This document shows positions 1-7,759 of a stretch of 11,381 nt of DNA, one piece after another (the first letter of the stretch is position 1; each line of letters opens with the position of its first letter). The position numbers and the translations under genes are program-made. Below the pieces are notes generated by a model that saw nothing but the letters and a program-made list of their open reading frames with translations, did not search any database and was not told the origin of the DNA. Source of the stretch: an uncultured Haloferula sp. (GTDB lineage Bacteria > Verrucomicrobiota > Verrucomicrobiae > Verrucomicrobiales > Akkermansiaceae); assembly GCA_946885645.1 (NCBI GenBank), contig CAMPGU010000123.1:1-11381 (forward strand), written 5' to 3'.

Positions 1-230
1 AAGGCATCCCCGCCGTCACCGCGCACTGGCATCCGCTCGTAAAGATCGCGGACGGCAAACGCACCTCCCTGCGTCTGCCCTGTTTCCTGGTCCGGGGGAA
101 CCGGGTCGTACTGCCCTCCTTCGGCAGCTTCACGGGGGGCCAGATCATCGGGCCCGAGGAAGGCGACCGCTTTTTCGTCTATCCCGGCGACGACGTGGTC
201 GAGGTGCCCGCGGAACTGGTGCGGGGGTAG
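1..230 (+). CDS. pdeM: PdeM-like ligase-associated metallophosphoesterase, C-terminal part
   Basis: Only the last 75 codons are in the window; the reading frame starts at base 3 and ends at the TAG at 228-230. The fragment carries an A-H-W-H-P motif at fragment residues 7-11, matching the last metal-binding G-H-x-H-P motif of calcineurin-like phosphoesterases. It is followed by L-R-L-P-C-F, then V-L-P-S-F-G-S-F-T-G-G and a short end rich in D, V and E. That succession is typical of PdeM, the phosphoesterase usually encoded with an ATP-dependent DNA ligase, a Lhr-like helicase and an exonuclease-like protein in a proposed DNA-repair cluster. The first glycine of the motif is alanine here. The partner genes would lie upstream, outside the window, so the cluster cannot be confirmed. 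A hairpin follows 13 bases after the stop. The family is recognised from this C-terminal signature alone; another calcineurin-like phosphoesterase is the alternative. Confidence 0.82.
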   Translation, partial: GIPAVTAHWHPLVKIADGKRTSLRLPCFLVRGNRVVLPSFGSFTGGQIIGPEEGDRFFVYPGDDVVEVPAELVRG

Positions 231-243
231 CACCTCCAGGTGG

Positions 244-261
244 TCCCGGCGGGAGCCGGGA
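244..261 (+). terminator. Hairpin after the PdeM-like gene
   Basis: A perfect 7-base-pair GC-rich stem (TCCCGGC at 244-250, GCCGGGA at 255-261) with a four-base GGGA loop lies just after the stop codon of the PdeM-like gene. No T-run follows, so it is not a textbook intrinsic terminator. Its position between that gene and the promoter at 309-337 suggests transcription ending or mRNA 3'-end protection. Confidence 0.45.
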
Positions 262-308
262 AGGCCCGCGGAGGCTTCCTAACACCTTCTTCCACGTGGC
301 ATTTCCCC

Positions 309-337
309 TTGCGGCGGCTCGGGCGGCTCTTTAGTTT
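309..337 (+). promoter_or_regulatory. Promoter of the TPR/coiled-coil gene, near-leaderless
   Basis: TTGCGG (309-314) and TAGTTT (332-337) are separated by exactly 17 bases, the best sigma-70 spacing. The -10 box is followed by CCGCGCC. With a start point about seven bases after the -10 box, transcription would begin at about 344-345 and the ATG lies at 347. The message would then be leaderless or nearly so, which fits the absence of any Shine-Dalgarno sequence. The rsfS promoter has the same geometry and the same TAG-N2-T / CCGCGCC pattern, which raises confidence in both. Confidence 0.6.
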
Positions 338-346
338 CCGCGCCCT

Positions 347-2611
347 ATGCCTCGGAGCTTGTTCCGCTTTTCCGGTCGCGCCGGCTTGCTTGCCTGCGCT
401 TGCAGCATCGCCTTTCAGGCGGGGCCGGCGGCCGCGCAGCAGCAACCGGAGATCCCGCTCGCCCCGCTGCCGGACAAGAAAGCGGTTCCGAATTTCGACC
501 CCTCCGACGTCTATTTCCAAGCCTGGCTTCTCTACAAGGACGGCGAGAAGCTCCAAGCGGACAAGAAGTACGTCGATGCGCTGGAGAAGTACAAGCGCGC
601 GCAACAGCTCTTCGATAGCATCGGCACCTACTTCCCCACCTGGAAGCGGAACATGGTCGGCGGCCGCCGCGCGAAGGTGATCGAGGTCATCGGTCAGGTA
701 GGTCCGCTCGCCCTCGCGGAAAACGAAACCAAGACCCGCAAGATCGCCGAGCTCGAAGGCGGGGTTCTCACCGGCGCGGTGGAGGGCGCGGCCCCTCTCG
801 GTCCCGCCATCTTGCCCGCGCCCATCAAGCCGGCGCAAGAAGTGGAGACCCTTGAGTCCCGGCGCATCGCCGAACTGGAGGACAAGGTGAAGGTCCTTCA
901 GGAGGAGCTCGCGGCCAAGCCTGCGCCCGCCCCTCCGCCTCCGGAAGCTCCCAAACCCTCCGGCGCCGATGCCGCGCAGCGGGAAGCGGCACGCGCCCAC
1001 GACATCGCGAAGCAGCGCGACATCGCCCGCGCGGAACTCAAGCGCGCCCAGGACGAGCTCGCCCAGCTCCGCGCGAAATATGCCGCCGCCCCGGTACAAG
1101 AGGAGCTCGGCAAACTCACCGACAAGATCGAATCGCTGCAGAAAGACACCGCGGCGATGGGCCAGGCGCTCGGCAGGAGCCAGGAGGAAACCCGCGTCGC
1201 GCGCGAGCAGGTGGCAGCCCTCCAGGCAGAGCGCGCCCGGCTCGCCCAGCAGGCCGCCGATCTTCATCGGAATCTCGAAGTGGAACGCAAGGCGCAGGGC
1301 GACCTGATCGCCGCGCAGCAGAAGCAGCTTCGCAAGTACGAGGAAGAACGGCGCGCAGCCGATGCCAAATACGCGCAGGCCATGCAGCGGATCGCCTCGC
1401 TGGAAACCCAGCTTTCCGAAGTACGCGGGGCGTACGACGACCTGCGGCAGTCGCACGATTCGCTGGTGCGCGAGCGCGATCAAATGCGCGAGATGCTCAA
1501 GATGGAAGATGGCCGCCGGATCGAGGCGCTCATCGATCAGAGCATGGGCCTGGCGAAGCAGCTCCGGGAATCGGAGGAGACGGTCGAGCGCCTGAGGATG
1601 GATGTGACCGTGAGCCAGAACGAGCTTGCGGAATCGATGCGCGATTTCGCGATCGCGAAGGGCAACATCAACGATCTCAAGCGCGAGAAGGCCGCGCAGG
1701 AAAAGAGCATCGCCGAGCTGGAGGCCCGCCTCCGTCAGGAGGACAAGAATCTGGCCGACAACGCCGCCGATGCGGATCCCGCGGAAGCCGAGATGCTCCG
1801 CGACATCATCAAGAAGCAGCTCCGCATCCGCGACCGCCAGCGGCAGGCCAACCAGATGCTGCTGGATGCCGTGGGCGAGAAGGCCAAGGAGGACACCCGG
1901 ATCGCCGATGCCCTGAAACTTTTCGAGCAAGCCGAACTCCCCTTGAGCGCGGACGAGTTGAAACTCGTCCAAGGCCACAAGGTGGACGACACCTTCGTAT
2001 CCCCTTTCCGCCGCACCAAAAGCGAGGTGGATGCCAGCGTCGCGCAGCTCGAGCAGGAGAACCTGCCCTACACGGATGCCGCCAAGCGCGCCTATCTGAA
2101 CGAGCGCTTCGAATCCTGCCGCGAACTCTTCGAACTCGTGCTGGAGCGCAACCCGGGCGACACCGAGGCGCGCTGCCGTCTTGGCAACGTGCTGATGCGC
2201 CTGGACAACCTTCCGGAGGCTTCGGAGACCTTCCGCCGCGCCGCGGAACTCAGCACGACTAATCCTTACGCCCACCGGATGCTCGGCTACACGCTCCTGG
2301 AAATGGGCGATCCGGTGCAGGCGATCGAGTCGCTGAAGAAGAGCGTGGAACTTGCCCCGTCCAACGCCAACGGCCGCGTGATGCTGGGCCGGGCCTACTT
2401 CGAAGCCGGTCAGGAAGCGGAGGCGGAGGAAGAGCTGAAATCGGCCATCGAGTTCGACGACACGATGCACGAGGCCCACTTCAACCTCGCCTATCTCTAC
2501 GCGCAGCAGGGCAAGAAGAAGCAGGGACTTGAGTATTATCGGAACGCGGTCATCCGCGGAGCCGCGCCTGACATGGAGCTGGAGAAGAGCTTGGGGAATC
2601 GCGATCGGTGA
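347..2611 (+). CDS. Exported coiled-coil and TPR repeat protein
   Basis: This 754-residue protein begins with a Sec signal peptide: basic n-region, hydrophobic stretch around residues 12-25, and A-A-A before Q at 30/31, giving a likely cleavage after residue 30. An N-terminal helical module follows at about 55-108. It looks like a TPR helix pair and ends in F-P-T-W-K-R-N-M-V (96-104). A Pro/Ala linker lies at about 189-205. A long charged coiled coil runs from about 208 to 470, heptad-like and rich in E, K, R, A, Q and L, with a shorter coiled stretch before the linker at about 170-190. From about 586 to 745 there are at least four TPR units (for example A-R-C-R-L-G-N-V-L and A-H-R-M-L-G-Y-T-L). 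It probably acts in the periplasm as a protein-interaction scaffold; no catalytic motif is visible. The start is supported by the promoter ten bases upstream and the intact signal peptide. It stands alone, with intergenic gaps of 116 and 83 bases. The specific function is unknown. Confidence 0.85.
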   Translation: MPRSLFRFSGRAGLLACACSIAFQAGPAAAQQQPEIPLAPLPDKKAVPNFDPSDVYFQAWLLYKDGEKLQADKKYVDALEKYKRAQQLFDSIGTYFPTWKRNMVGGRRAKVIEVIGQVGPLALAENETKTRKIAELEGGVLTGAVEGAAPLGPAILPAPIKPAQEVETLESRRIAELEDKVKVLQEELAAKPAPAPPPPEAPKPSGADAAQREAARAHDIAKQRDIARAELKRAQDELAQLRAKYAAAPVQEELGKLTDKIESLQKDTAAMGQALGRSQEETRVAREQVAALQAERARLAQQAADLHRNLEVERKAQGDLIAAQQKQLRKYEEERRAADAKYAQAMQRIASLETQLSEVRGAYDDLRQSHDSLVRERDQMREMLKMEDGRRIEALIDQSMGLAKQLRESEETVERLRMDVTVSQNELAESMRDFAIAKGNINDLKREKAAQEKSIAELEARLRQEDKNLADNAADADPAEAEMLRDIIKKQLRIRDRQRQANQMLLDAVGEKAKEDTRIADALKLFEQAELPLSADELKLVQGHKVDDTFVSPFRRTKSEVDASVAQLEQENLPYTDAAKRAYLNERFESCRELFELVLERNPGDTEARCRLGNVLMRLDNLPEASETFRRAAELSTTNPYAHRMLGYTLLEMGDPVQAIESLKKSVELAPSNANGRVMLGRAYFEAGQEAEAEEELKSAIEFDDTMHEAHFNLAYLYAQQGKKKQGLEYYRNAVIRGAAPDMELEKSLGNRDR

Positions 2612-2694
2612 AAAACGGTATATTTCCCGTAATTTCCTGCGTTTTTTGACCTTTTCTTTTGACAAAATGAGGTGCCCTGCGGCACTTCCCGGCC

Positions 2695-3450
2695 ATGACT
2701 GAGTCTCTCCCGGTGCGTGTCTTCCCGGATCGAACCGCCGCCAGCCGTGCGCTGGCGGAAGAAGTGGCGGCGCTGGTCCGCGAGATCAACGGGGAAGGCC
2801 GTTCCGCAGTACTGGGCCTCGCAACCGGCCGCACGCCGCTCCCCTTCTACCGCGAGCTGATCCGCCTGCACCGCGAAGGCGGGCTGTCCTTCGCGAAGGT
2901 CGTCACCTTCAATCTCGACGAGTACCTGGGCCTGCCCGGCGACCACCCGGAGAGCTACCGCGCCTTCATGCAGCGCGAGCTTTTCGCGCACGTGGATATT
3001 CCCGCGGAGAATATCCACATTCCAGATGGGATGATCTCCGCAGCGGATTTGGAAGCCCATTGCGCCGCTTACGAGGAAGCTATCCGTACGGCCGGCGGCA
3101 TCGACTTCCAGCTTCTCGGCATCGGCCGCACCGGCCACATCGGCTTCAATGAACCGGGTTCCCCGCGCGACAGCCGCACGCGCCGTGTCGATCTCGACCC
3201 GATCACCCGGCAGGACGCCGCCGCCTCCTTCGGCGGTTTGGAGAAGGTGCCGGAGCATGCCATCTCAATGGGCTGCGGCACCATTCTCGATGCCCGCCGG
3301 ATCGCCCTCCTCGCATGGGGCCCCGCCAAGGCGGAAATCGTGAGGGAAGCGCTTGTCGGGCCGGTAACGGATCAAATCAGCGCGTCCTTCCTCCGGAAGC
3401 ACCCGGACGCCACCTTCTACCTCGATCGGGAAGCTGCGGCGGCGCTGTAA
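2695..3450 (+). CDS. nagB: Glucosamine-6-phosphate deaminase family protein (NagB-like)
   Basis: NagB converts glucosamine 6-phosphate to fructose 6-phosphate and ammonia, the step that brings amino sugars into glycolysis; the enzyme is cytosolic. The length of 251 residues is normal. Family motifs are present in order: the phosphate loop A-T-G-R-T-P (43-48), F-N-L-D-E-Y-L-G-L with D75 matching Asp72 of the E. coli enzyme, and G-I-G-R-T-G-H-I-G-F-N-E-P (142-154). H148 and E153 match His143 and Glu148. The position of E. coli Asp141, usually D in D-G-H, is T146 here. I believe a T at this place recurs in a subfamily from Bacteroidota and Verrucomicrobiota, so deaminase activity is likely but not certain. 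The start at 2695 lacks a clear Shine-Dalgarno; TTGACA at 2659-2664 has no good -10 partner. A hairpin lies directly after the stop, so the gene appears monocistronic. A related 6-phosphogluconolactonase-fold isomerase is the alternative. Confidence 0.88.
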   Translation: MTESLPVRVFPDRTAASRALAEEVAALVREINGEGRSAVLGLATGRTPLPFYRELIRLHREGGLSFAKVVTFNLDEYLGLPGDHPESYRAFMQRELFAHVDIPAENIHIPDGMISAADLEAHCAAYEEAIRTAGGIDFQLLGIGRTGHIGFNEPGSPRDSRTRRVDLDPITRQDAAASFGGLEKVPEHAISMGCGTILDARRIALLAWGPAKAEIVREALVGPVTDQISASFLRKHPDATFYLDREAAAAL

Positions 3451-3453
3451 GAC

Positions 3454-3479
3454 GGCCAGCCGGTCGAGAGCCGGCGGCC
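3454..3479 (+). terminator. Hairpin terminator after nagB
   Basis: The stem GGCC-A-GCCGG (3454-3463) pairs with CCGGC-GGCC (3471-3479): nine base pairs with one bulged A and a seven-base loop, starting three bases after the nagB stop. A pyrimidine-rich stretch, TTCTCTCCCCC, follows rather than a pure T-run. A second small hairpin, CCCC-ATTTTA-GGGG (3492-3505), lies just behind. Together they probably insulate nagB from the large downstream gene. Confidence 0.55.
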
Positions 3480-3563
3480 TTCTCTCCCCCACCCCATTTT
3501 AGGGGGACGGGACGGCTTTCTACTGCCGCGCCAGGGAAAGCGCGTCCATGCTGCCCGGAAAGC

Positions 3564-6500
3564 ATGTTCATTTCCCGCCCGGCTGTCCTTCTTGCTCTCG
3601 CCATGATTTCCCCGGCCCGTGCCGGTGTGAGCGGCCCCTATGGCCCGGATGCGTCCACGGTGCATCTGTTCCACTTCGATGAAGCCGCGGGCGGCAGCAG
3701 CGCCGCGAATGCCGGCAGCTCGACGGTCTCCTTGCTTGCCTACAGCGGCACCGCGGCCCCGGCGACCGCCGCCACCGCCCAGCCTGCCAGCACCGCCATC
3801 CTCGGTGCCGCGGCCTACTCCGAAGCCTTTGGGAAAGCGGCCGATATTTCCGCCGCCTCCCTCGGCCTCGGCCTGGATGCCGACGGCTCCGGGGGATTCG
3901 AGCCCGGCACCGCGACGAGCCCGGACTCCGTCACCCACGCCTCCCTCGCGGGTGCGGACGGCTCCTTCACCCTGGAGGCGCTGGTGAAGCTTCCCGCCAT
4001 CACCGGATCCGTCCGGGAAATCATCAGCACGGATAGCTCGCAGGCGAACCGCGGCTTCCAATTCCGCATCGATTCCTCCGGGCAGCTCGAGTTCAATTTC
4101 ATCACCGGTGGCGGCTCGGCGGCTTTCGCGGCGATCCCCCTCACCGGCACGCACGCCTTTGCCGCGGGCGAATGGTTTCACGTCGCGCTGGCTTTCGACG
4201 GCCCTGCGGGCACCTCCACGTTTTATTGGACGAGGCTGACCGCAGCCCCGATCCAAGCAAACGCCATCGGCAGTTCCGCGAGCGAGACCACCGTGGGCAC
4301 CGTCACCGGGCCGCTGGTGATCGGGAATGAAGGCCGCGCGGCTTCCGGCGAGGGTTTGCTCGGCCAGATCGATGAGGTCCGCGTCAGCAGCGTGGCGCGC
4401 GGCGCGGGAGCCTTCCTCTTCGCCAGCGACGATAGCGATGACGACGGGCTCTCCGACGCTTGGGAGGTGCTTCACTTCGGGAATCTCGGCCAGGACGGCG
4501 ACGATGATCCGGATGGAGACGACTACGACAACCTGGCCGAGCAAAACGGAGGAACCCTTCCCGGCGATCCGGCCTCGAACCCCGGCGACACCGATACCGA
4601 CGGGCTCCCGGACGCCTGGGAAATCCAGCACTTCGGCGGTATCGCCGCTCAAAGCGGCACCGGCGATCCCGACGCCGACTTCGCGGAAAACGCGATGGAA
4701 TATGCCGCGCACAGCGATCCCCTGGCCCCGGCGGATTGGCCGGACACCGACAGCGACGGGATGAACGACGGCTGGGAAACATTCCATTTCGGCAGTCTCG
4801 CCCCCGACGGCAGCGCGGACGCCGATAGCGACGGCTTCACCGACAAGCAGGAGCACGATGCGGGGAGCGATCCCGCGGATCAGGATTGGAGCCCGGCACG
4901 GGTACTGCTCGCGCACCGCTGGAGCTTCAACGGCGATCTGGCGGATAGCATCGGCGAGGAGGACGCGGTGATCGTCGATCCCGACGCGAACGCGGGGACG
5001 GGCGCGGCCGCGCTGGGTGCGGAGGATGTTTTGTTGGAAGGCGGCGCCCGCGGGGAAGCTTCCTACGTGGAGCTGGGCAGCGGCCTGCTGGGCGGGCGGA
5101 AGACGCCGGTGACCCTGGAGCTGTGGGCCACCCAGGTGGCGGTGCGGAATTGGGCGCGGATCTTCGATTTCGGCAGCGGTACCTCGGAGTATCTCTTCAT
5201 GACCTGGACGCAGGGCACCAATGCGGCGAGCGATCAGGTGCGCTGGCTGGACGGCAGCTCCACCCTGTCGAACAATACCGCCGCTCCCTATACCGCCGGC
5301 ACGAAGTATCATCTCGTGATGACCCTGGAGCCCAGGGCGGGCTCGGGCGGCACCACGCGCGTTACTTGGTACGCCGCTCCGGCAGACTCTTCCGTGCTGG
5401 GCGCGGCGAAGGGCAGCTTTGACACGCCGAACACCCTCGCCAGCCTGAATGACACGGCGAACTGGCTGGGCCGCTCGATGTACGCCGCGGACGCCACGGC
5501 AAACGCCCGCTACGATGAATTCCGGATCTGGGAAGGCAGCCTGACGGCAGCGGAGCGGGAGAATTTCCACGTCTTCGGGCCGGACGCCGCCTCCTATGCG
5601 GATAGCGATGGAGATCTGCTCCCGGACGCATGGGAAATGGGACGTTTCGGTGATCTGGACGAGGTCGCCACGGGCGATCCCGACGGTGACGGCCACGACA
5701 ACGCCGCGGAATACGCAGCAGGCTCCGACCCCGCCACGCCGGCCTCCGTTCCCGGCGACCTCGATGGCGACGAGCTCGCGGACGCCGCGGAACTGCGCTA
5801 CTTCGGCAATCTTGCCGCGACCCCCGCGGGCGATCCCGATGGCGACGGCGAAAGCACTTCCACGGAGCTGGCGAACGGCTCCGCGCCGAACAACCGTGCC
5901 TCCCTTTCCACCGACACGGATGGCGACGGCCTGCCCGATGCCTGGGAGACCGCCGCCTTCGCCACCCTGGAGTTCAACGGCGGCTCGGACCCCGACGGCG
6001 ACGGCTTCGGGAATCTGCAGGAATACGAGGCCGGCACGATGGCCATGGATGCCTCCTCCCGCCCCGCGGGCACCGCCGTGCGTCTGGTCCCGCTGGACGA
6101 TGGCGATCACGCCACCAGCGAATACGGCTACGCGGGAGCTTCCGCCATCAATACCGTTTCCTTCGTCCGCTCCTCCCTGAAAACCATAGGCGACCAGCAG
6201 TTCGTCACCTGGTACGGCCGCCACCAATACGATGCCGCCGCGAAATACAACAATACCATCTGGATCGGCCGCCGCACGCTCGGCTCCTCCGCGTGGGAAG
6301 TCTTCCGTCACCCGGTTTTCACCGCGAACACGATCACCGACGGCCACGATGTCATCAGCTACGGGATCGACGGCGACGGCTACATGCACGTTTCGTGGGG
6401 CATGCACGGGGATGCCTTTCACTACGCCCGCAGTATCGCCCCCGTCACCGGCACGGAGCCGATCGTGCTCGGCGCGGACACCACGATGACCGGGCGGGAG

Positions 6501-7724
6501 AACACGGTGACGTACCCGCAGTTCCTGAAGCTGCCGGATGGCGACCTGCTCTTCCTTTTCCGCGAGGTGGCTTCCGGAAACGGCGATACCTTCCTGAACC
6601 GCTACGACACGGCCACGCGCACCTGGGACAACGTCCACCGCAGCGGAAACACCCAGCTTCCCTTCATCAAGGGCACCGGCTGGACGCCGAACTACAACGC
6701 CTACCCGAACATGCCGCAGCTCGGCGGTGCGGACGGCGACGACCTGCTGCTCACCTGGTGCTGGCGCTACGAACCCGTGGGCGGCGACTCCCCGGCGAAC
6801 GAGAACGGCTATCAGACGAACAACAATTTCGCCTTCGGCCGCTCTCCCGATGCGGGCCTGACCTGGCAGCGCCACGACGGCACGCCCTACGTGCTCCCGG
6901 TTTCCCGCGACGGCGAGAGCGGCGATCCCGCCACCGCGGCGGAGCACATCATGAACATCCCGGAGGGCAGCAGCCTGATCAATCAGGCCAGCATGTGCCT
7001 GGATGCCGCCGGGAACCCCGTGATCGCCTCGTGGTGGGCTCCGGAGGCCGCCGCCGGGAACCACCGCCGCCAATATATGGTGGTCTTCCGCGATGAGGTG
7101 GGCGTGTGGCAGAAGCGCGCGGTTTCCAACCGCACGCTCGACCCCGCCGGCACAAAGTACGACGAGAGCGCCGTCCGCAATCTCGGCCGGCCCATCGTGG
7201 TGACCGATGACAGCGGCCGGATCATCGTGGCCTACCGCGACAACGCCAGCACGAACGGTCTCACCGTGGTCCACAGCCTGCCGCAGGCGGAGGACCCGCA
7301 GCGGCTGGTATGGATCCAGTTGGACCTCAGCTCGGCGAATCTGGGAAACTACGAGCCGATCATCGACAACGAGCTCTGGGACCGGGAGCGGAAGCTGCAT
7401 TTCCTCTATCAGGCCGCGGAGGGCGAGGGCTACACGGCCCCGGCGAATACCGCGTCGCGTTTCTCCATCCTGGAGTGGGACGCGGCCTCATACTTCGCGC
7501 ACCGCCCCCAGCCGCAGGTGGCCTTCGCGGCGGATGAAGCGACGCTGAGGATCGCCTCCGAACCGAGCTGGGGCTACCGGCTCTGGAGCAGCACGGACCT
7601 GACGGAGTGGGAAGTGGTCGAGACCCGCGAGGGTACCGGTGAGGATCTCACCTTCACCCACCCCGCGGAGCAAGGAGACACGAAGCGCTTCTGGAAGGTG
7701 GAATACGTCGAGGGCGGCTTCTAG
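3564..7724 (+). CDS. Secreted LamG / Asp-rich repeat / BNR_4 propeller protein
   Basis: With the start at 3564 the product has 1386 residues. I chose this ATG because it opens a clean Sec signal peptide with A-R-A before G at 20/21; the open frame further upstream runs over nagB. The layout is: LamG (concanavalin A-like) domain at about 31-283; three Asp-rich repeats at 290-444; a second LamG domain at about 446-671; three more repeats at 680-834; a BNR_4-type beta-propeller at about 839-1312; and a C-terminal beta domain at about 1315-1386 (W-G-Y-R-L-W-S-S-T-D-L to F-W-K-V-E). Propeller hallmarks include L-P-D-G-D-L-L-F with S-G-N-G, N-N-N-F-A-F-G-R-S-P-D and L-G-R-P-I-V-V. H928, H942 and H948 sit in G-H-D, M-H-V and G-M-H. 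The BNR_4 family includes polysaccharide lyases such as the ulvan lyases of PL24/PL25, so sugar binding with possible lyase activity is the best guess. The substrate is unknown. No sorting signal or transmembrane segment is seen at the C-terminus, so release from the cell is likely. A -10-like TACTGC (3521-3526) followed by CGCGCC lies upstream without a good -35. Confidence 0.85.
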   Translation: MFISRPAVLLALAMISPARAGVSGPYGPDASTVHLFHFDEAAGGSSAANAGSSTVSLLAYSGTAAPATAATAQPASTAILGAAAYSEAFGKAADISAASLGLGLDADGSGGFEPGTATSPDSVTHASLAGADGSFTLEALVKLPAITGSVREIISTDSSQANRGFQFRIDSSGQLEFNFITGGGSAAFAAIPLTGTHAFAAGEWFHVALAFDGPAGTSTFYWTRLTAAPIQANAIGSSASETTVGTVTGPLVIGNEGRAASGEGLLGQIDEVRVSSVARGAGAFLFASDDSDDDGLSDAWEVLHFGNLGQDGDDDPDGDDYDNLAEQNGGTLPGDPASNPGDTDTDGLPDAWEIQHFGGIAAQSGTGDPDADFAENAMEYAAHSDPLAPADWPDTDSDGMNDGWETFHFGSLAPDGSADADSDGFTDKQEHDAGSDPADQDWSPARVLLAHRWSFNGDLADSIGEEDAVIVDPDANAGTGAAALGAEDVLLEGGARGEASYVELGSGLLGGRKTPVTLELWATQVAVRNWARIFDFGSGTSEYLFMTWTQGTNAASDQVRWLDGSSTLSNNTAAPYTAGTKYHLVMTLEPRAGSGGTTRVTWYAAPADSSVLGAAKGSFDTPNTLASLNDTANWLGRSMYAADATANARYDEFRIWEGSLTAAERENFHVFGPDAASYADSDGDLLPDAWEMGRFGDLDEVATGDPDGDGHDNAAEYAAGSDPATPASVPGDLDGDELADAAELRYFGNLAATPAGDPDGDGESTSTELANGSAPNNRASLSTDTDGDGLPDAWETAAFATLEFNGGSDPDGDGFGNLQEYEAGTMAMDASSRPAGTAVRLVPLDDGDHATSEYGYAGASAINTVSFVRSSLKTIGDQQFVTWYGRHQYDAAAKYNNTIWIGRRTLGSSAWEVFRHPVFTANTITDGHDVISYGIDGDGYMHVSWGMHGDAFHYARSIAPVTGTEPIVLGADTTMTGRENTVTYPQFLKLPDGDLLFLFREVASGNGDTFLNRYDTATRTWDNVHRSGNTQLPFIKGTGWTPNYNAYPNMPQLGGADGDDLLLTWCWRYEPVGGDSPANENGYQTNNNFAFGRSPDAGLTWQRHDGTPYVLPVSRDGESGDPATAAEHIMNIPEGSSLINQASMCLDAAGNPVIASWWAPEAAAGNHRRQYMVVFRDEVGVWQKRAVSNRTLDPAGTKYDESAVRNLGRPIVVTDDSGRIIVAYRDNASTNGLTVVHSLPQAEDPQRLVWIQLDLSSANLGNYEPIIDNELWDRERKLHFLYQAAEGEGYTAPANTASRFSILEWDAASYFAHRPQPQVAFAADEATLRIASEPSWGYRLWSSTDLTEWEVVETREGTGEDLTFTHPAEQGDTKRFWKVEYVEGGF
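4431..4895 (+). repeat. First block of three 52-residue Asp-rich repeats
   Basis: Three in-frame protein repeats start at 4431, 4587 and 4743, exactly 156 bases apart. Each has the plan D-x-D-x-D-G-L-x-D-A-W-E, then H-F-G, a variable stretch, a second acidic loop of the D-P-D-G-D type, and an E-Y-x-A-x-S-D-P-like end. The acidic loops resemble calcium-binding thrombospondin-3-like motifs. The third unit is 51 residues. In the second unit the second acidic loop is degenerate (D-P-D-A-D-F). Confidence 0.85.
5601..6065 (+). repeat. Second block of three 52-residue Asp-rich repeats
   Basis: Three further copies start at 5601, 5757 and 5913, again exactly 156 bases apart. They have the same plan as the first block and again a 51-residue last unit. 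Their second loops are closer to consensus (D-P-D-G-D-G in all three). The middle unit has drifted in its first part (A-D-A-A-E in place of P-D-A-W-E) and its end. The second LamG domain separates this block from the first. Confidence 0.85.
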
Positions 7725-7729
7725 CCGTC
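7713..7729 (+). terminator. Possible hairpin across the stop of the large secreted protein gene
   Basis: GGCGGCT (7713-7719) can pair with AGCCGTC (7723-7729), six Watson-Crick pairs plus one G-T pair, across a three-base loop. The hairpin spans the TAG stop at 7722-7724. Only 35 bases separate this gene from the convergent rsfS stop, so a shared two-way terminator would be expected here. A second small inverted repeat, GCTC-CCG-GAGC-like, lies at 7740-7750. Neither is followed by a T-run. Confidence 0.3.
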
Positions 7730-7759
7730 GCCGCGCCGAGCTCCCGGAGCAAAGTTGGC

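Noticed and set aside
2616..2647. Possible terminator after the TPR gene (ACGG-N8-CCGT, then a six-T run at 2642-2647)
   Set aside because: The stem has only four base pairs and the T-run is 14 bases away, so it does not meet the form of an intrinsic terminator.
179..2665. Very long open frame (828 codons) on the minus strand
   Set aside because: It lies antisense to the TPR/coiled-coil gene, whose product has a signal peptide, coiled coil and TPRs. The minus-strand translation is low-complexity in L, R, G and A, as expected from third-position G/C bias.
2646..2687. TTGACC/TTGACA boxes upstream of nagB as promoter
   Set aside because: Neither box has a convincing -10 element at 16-18 bases, so I did not list it as a promoter, although one of them may be a real -35.
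3417..7400. Very long open frame (1327 codons) on the minus strand
   Set aside because: It is antisense to the LamG/BNR_4 protein. The translation has no domain, no signal and a V/A/G/R-rich composition typical of a mirror frame in GC-rich DNA.
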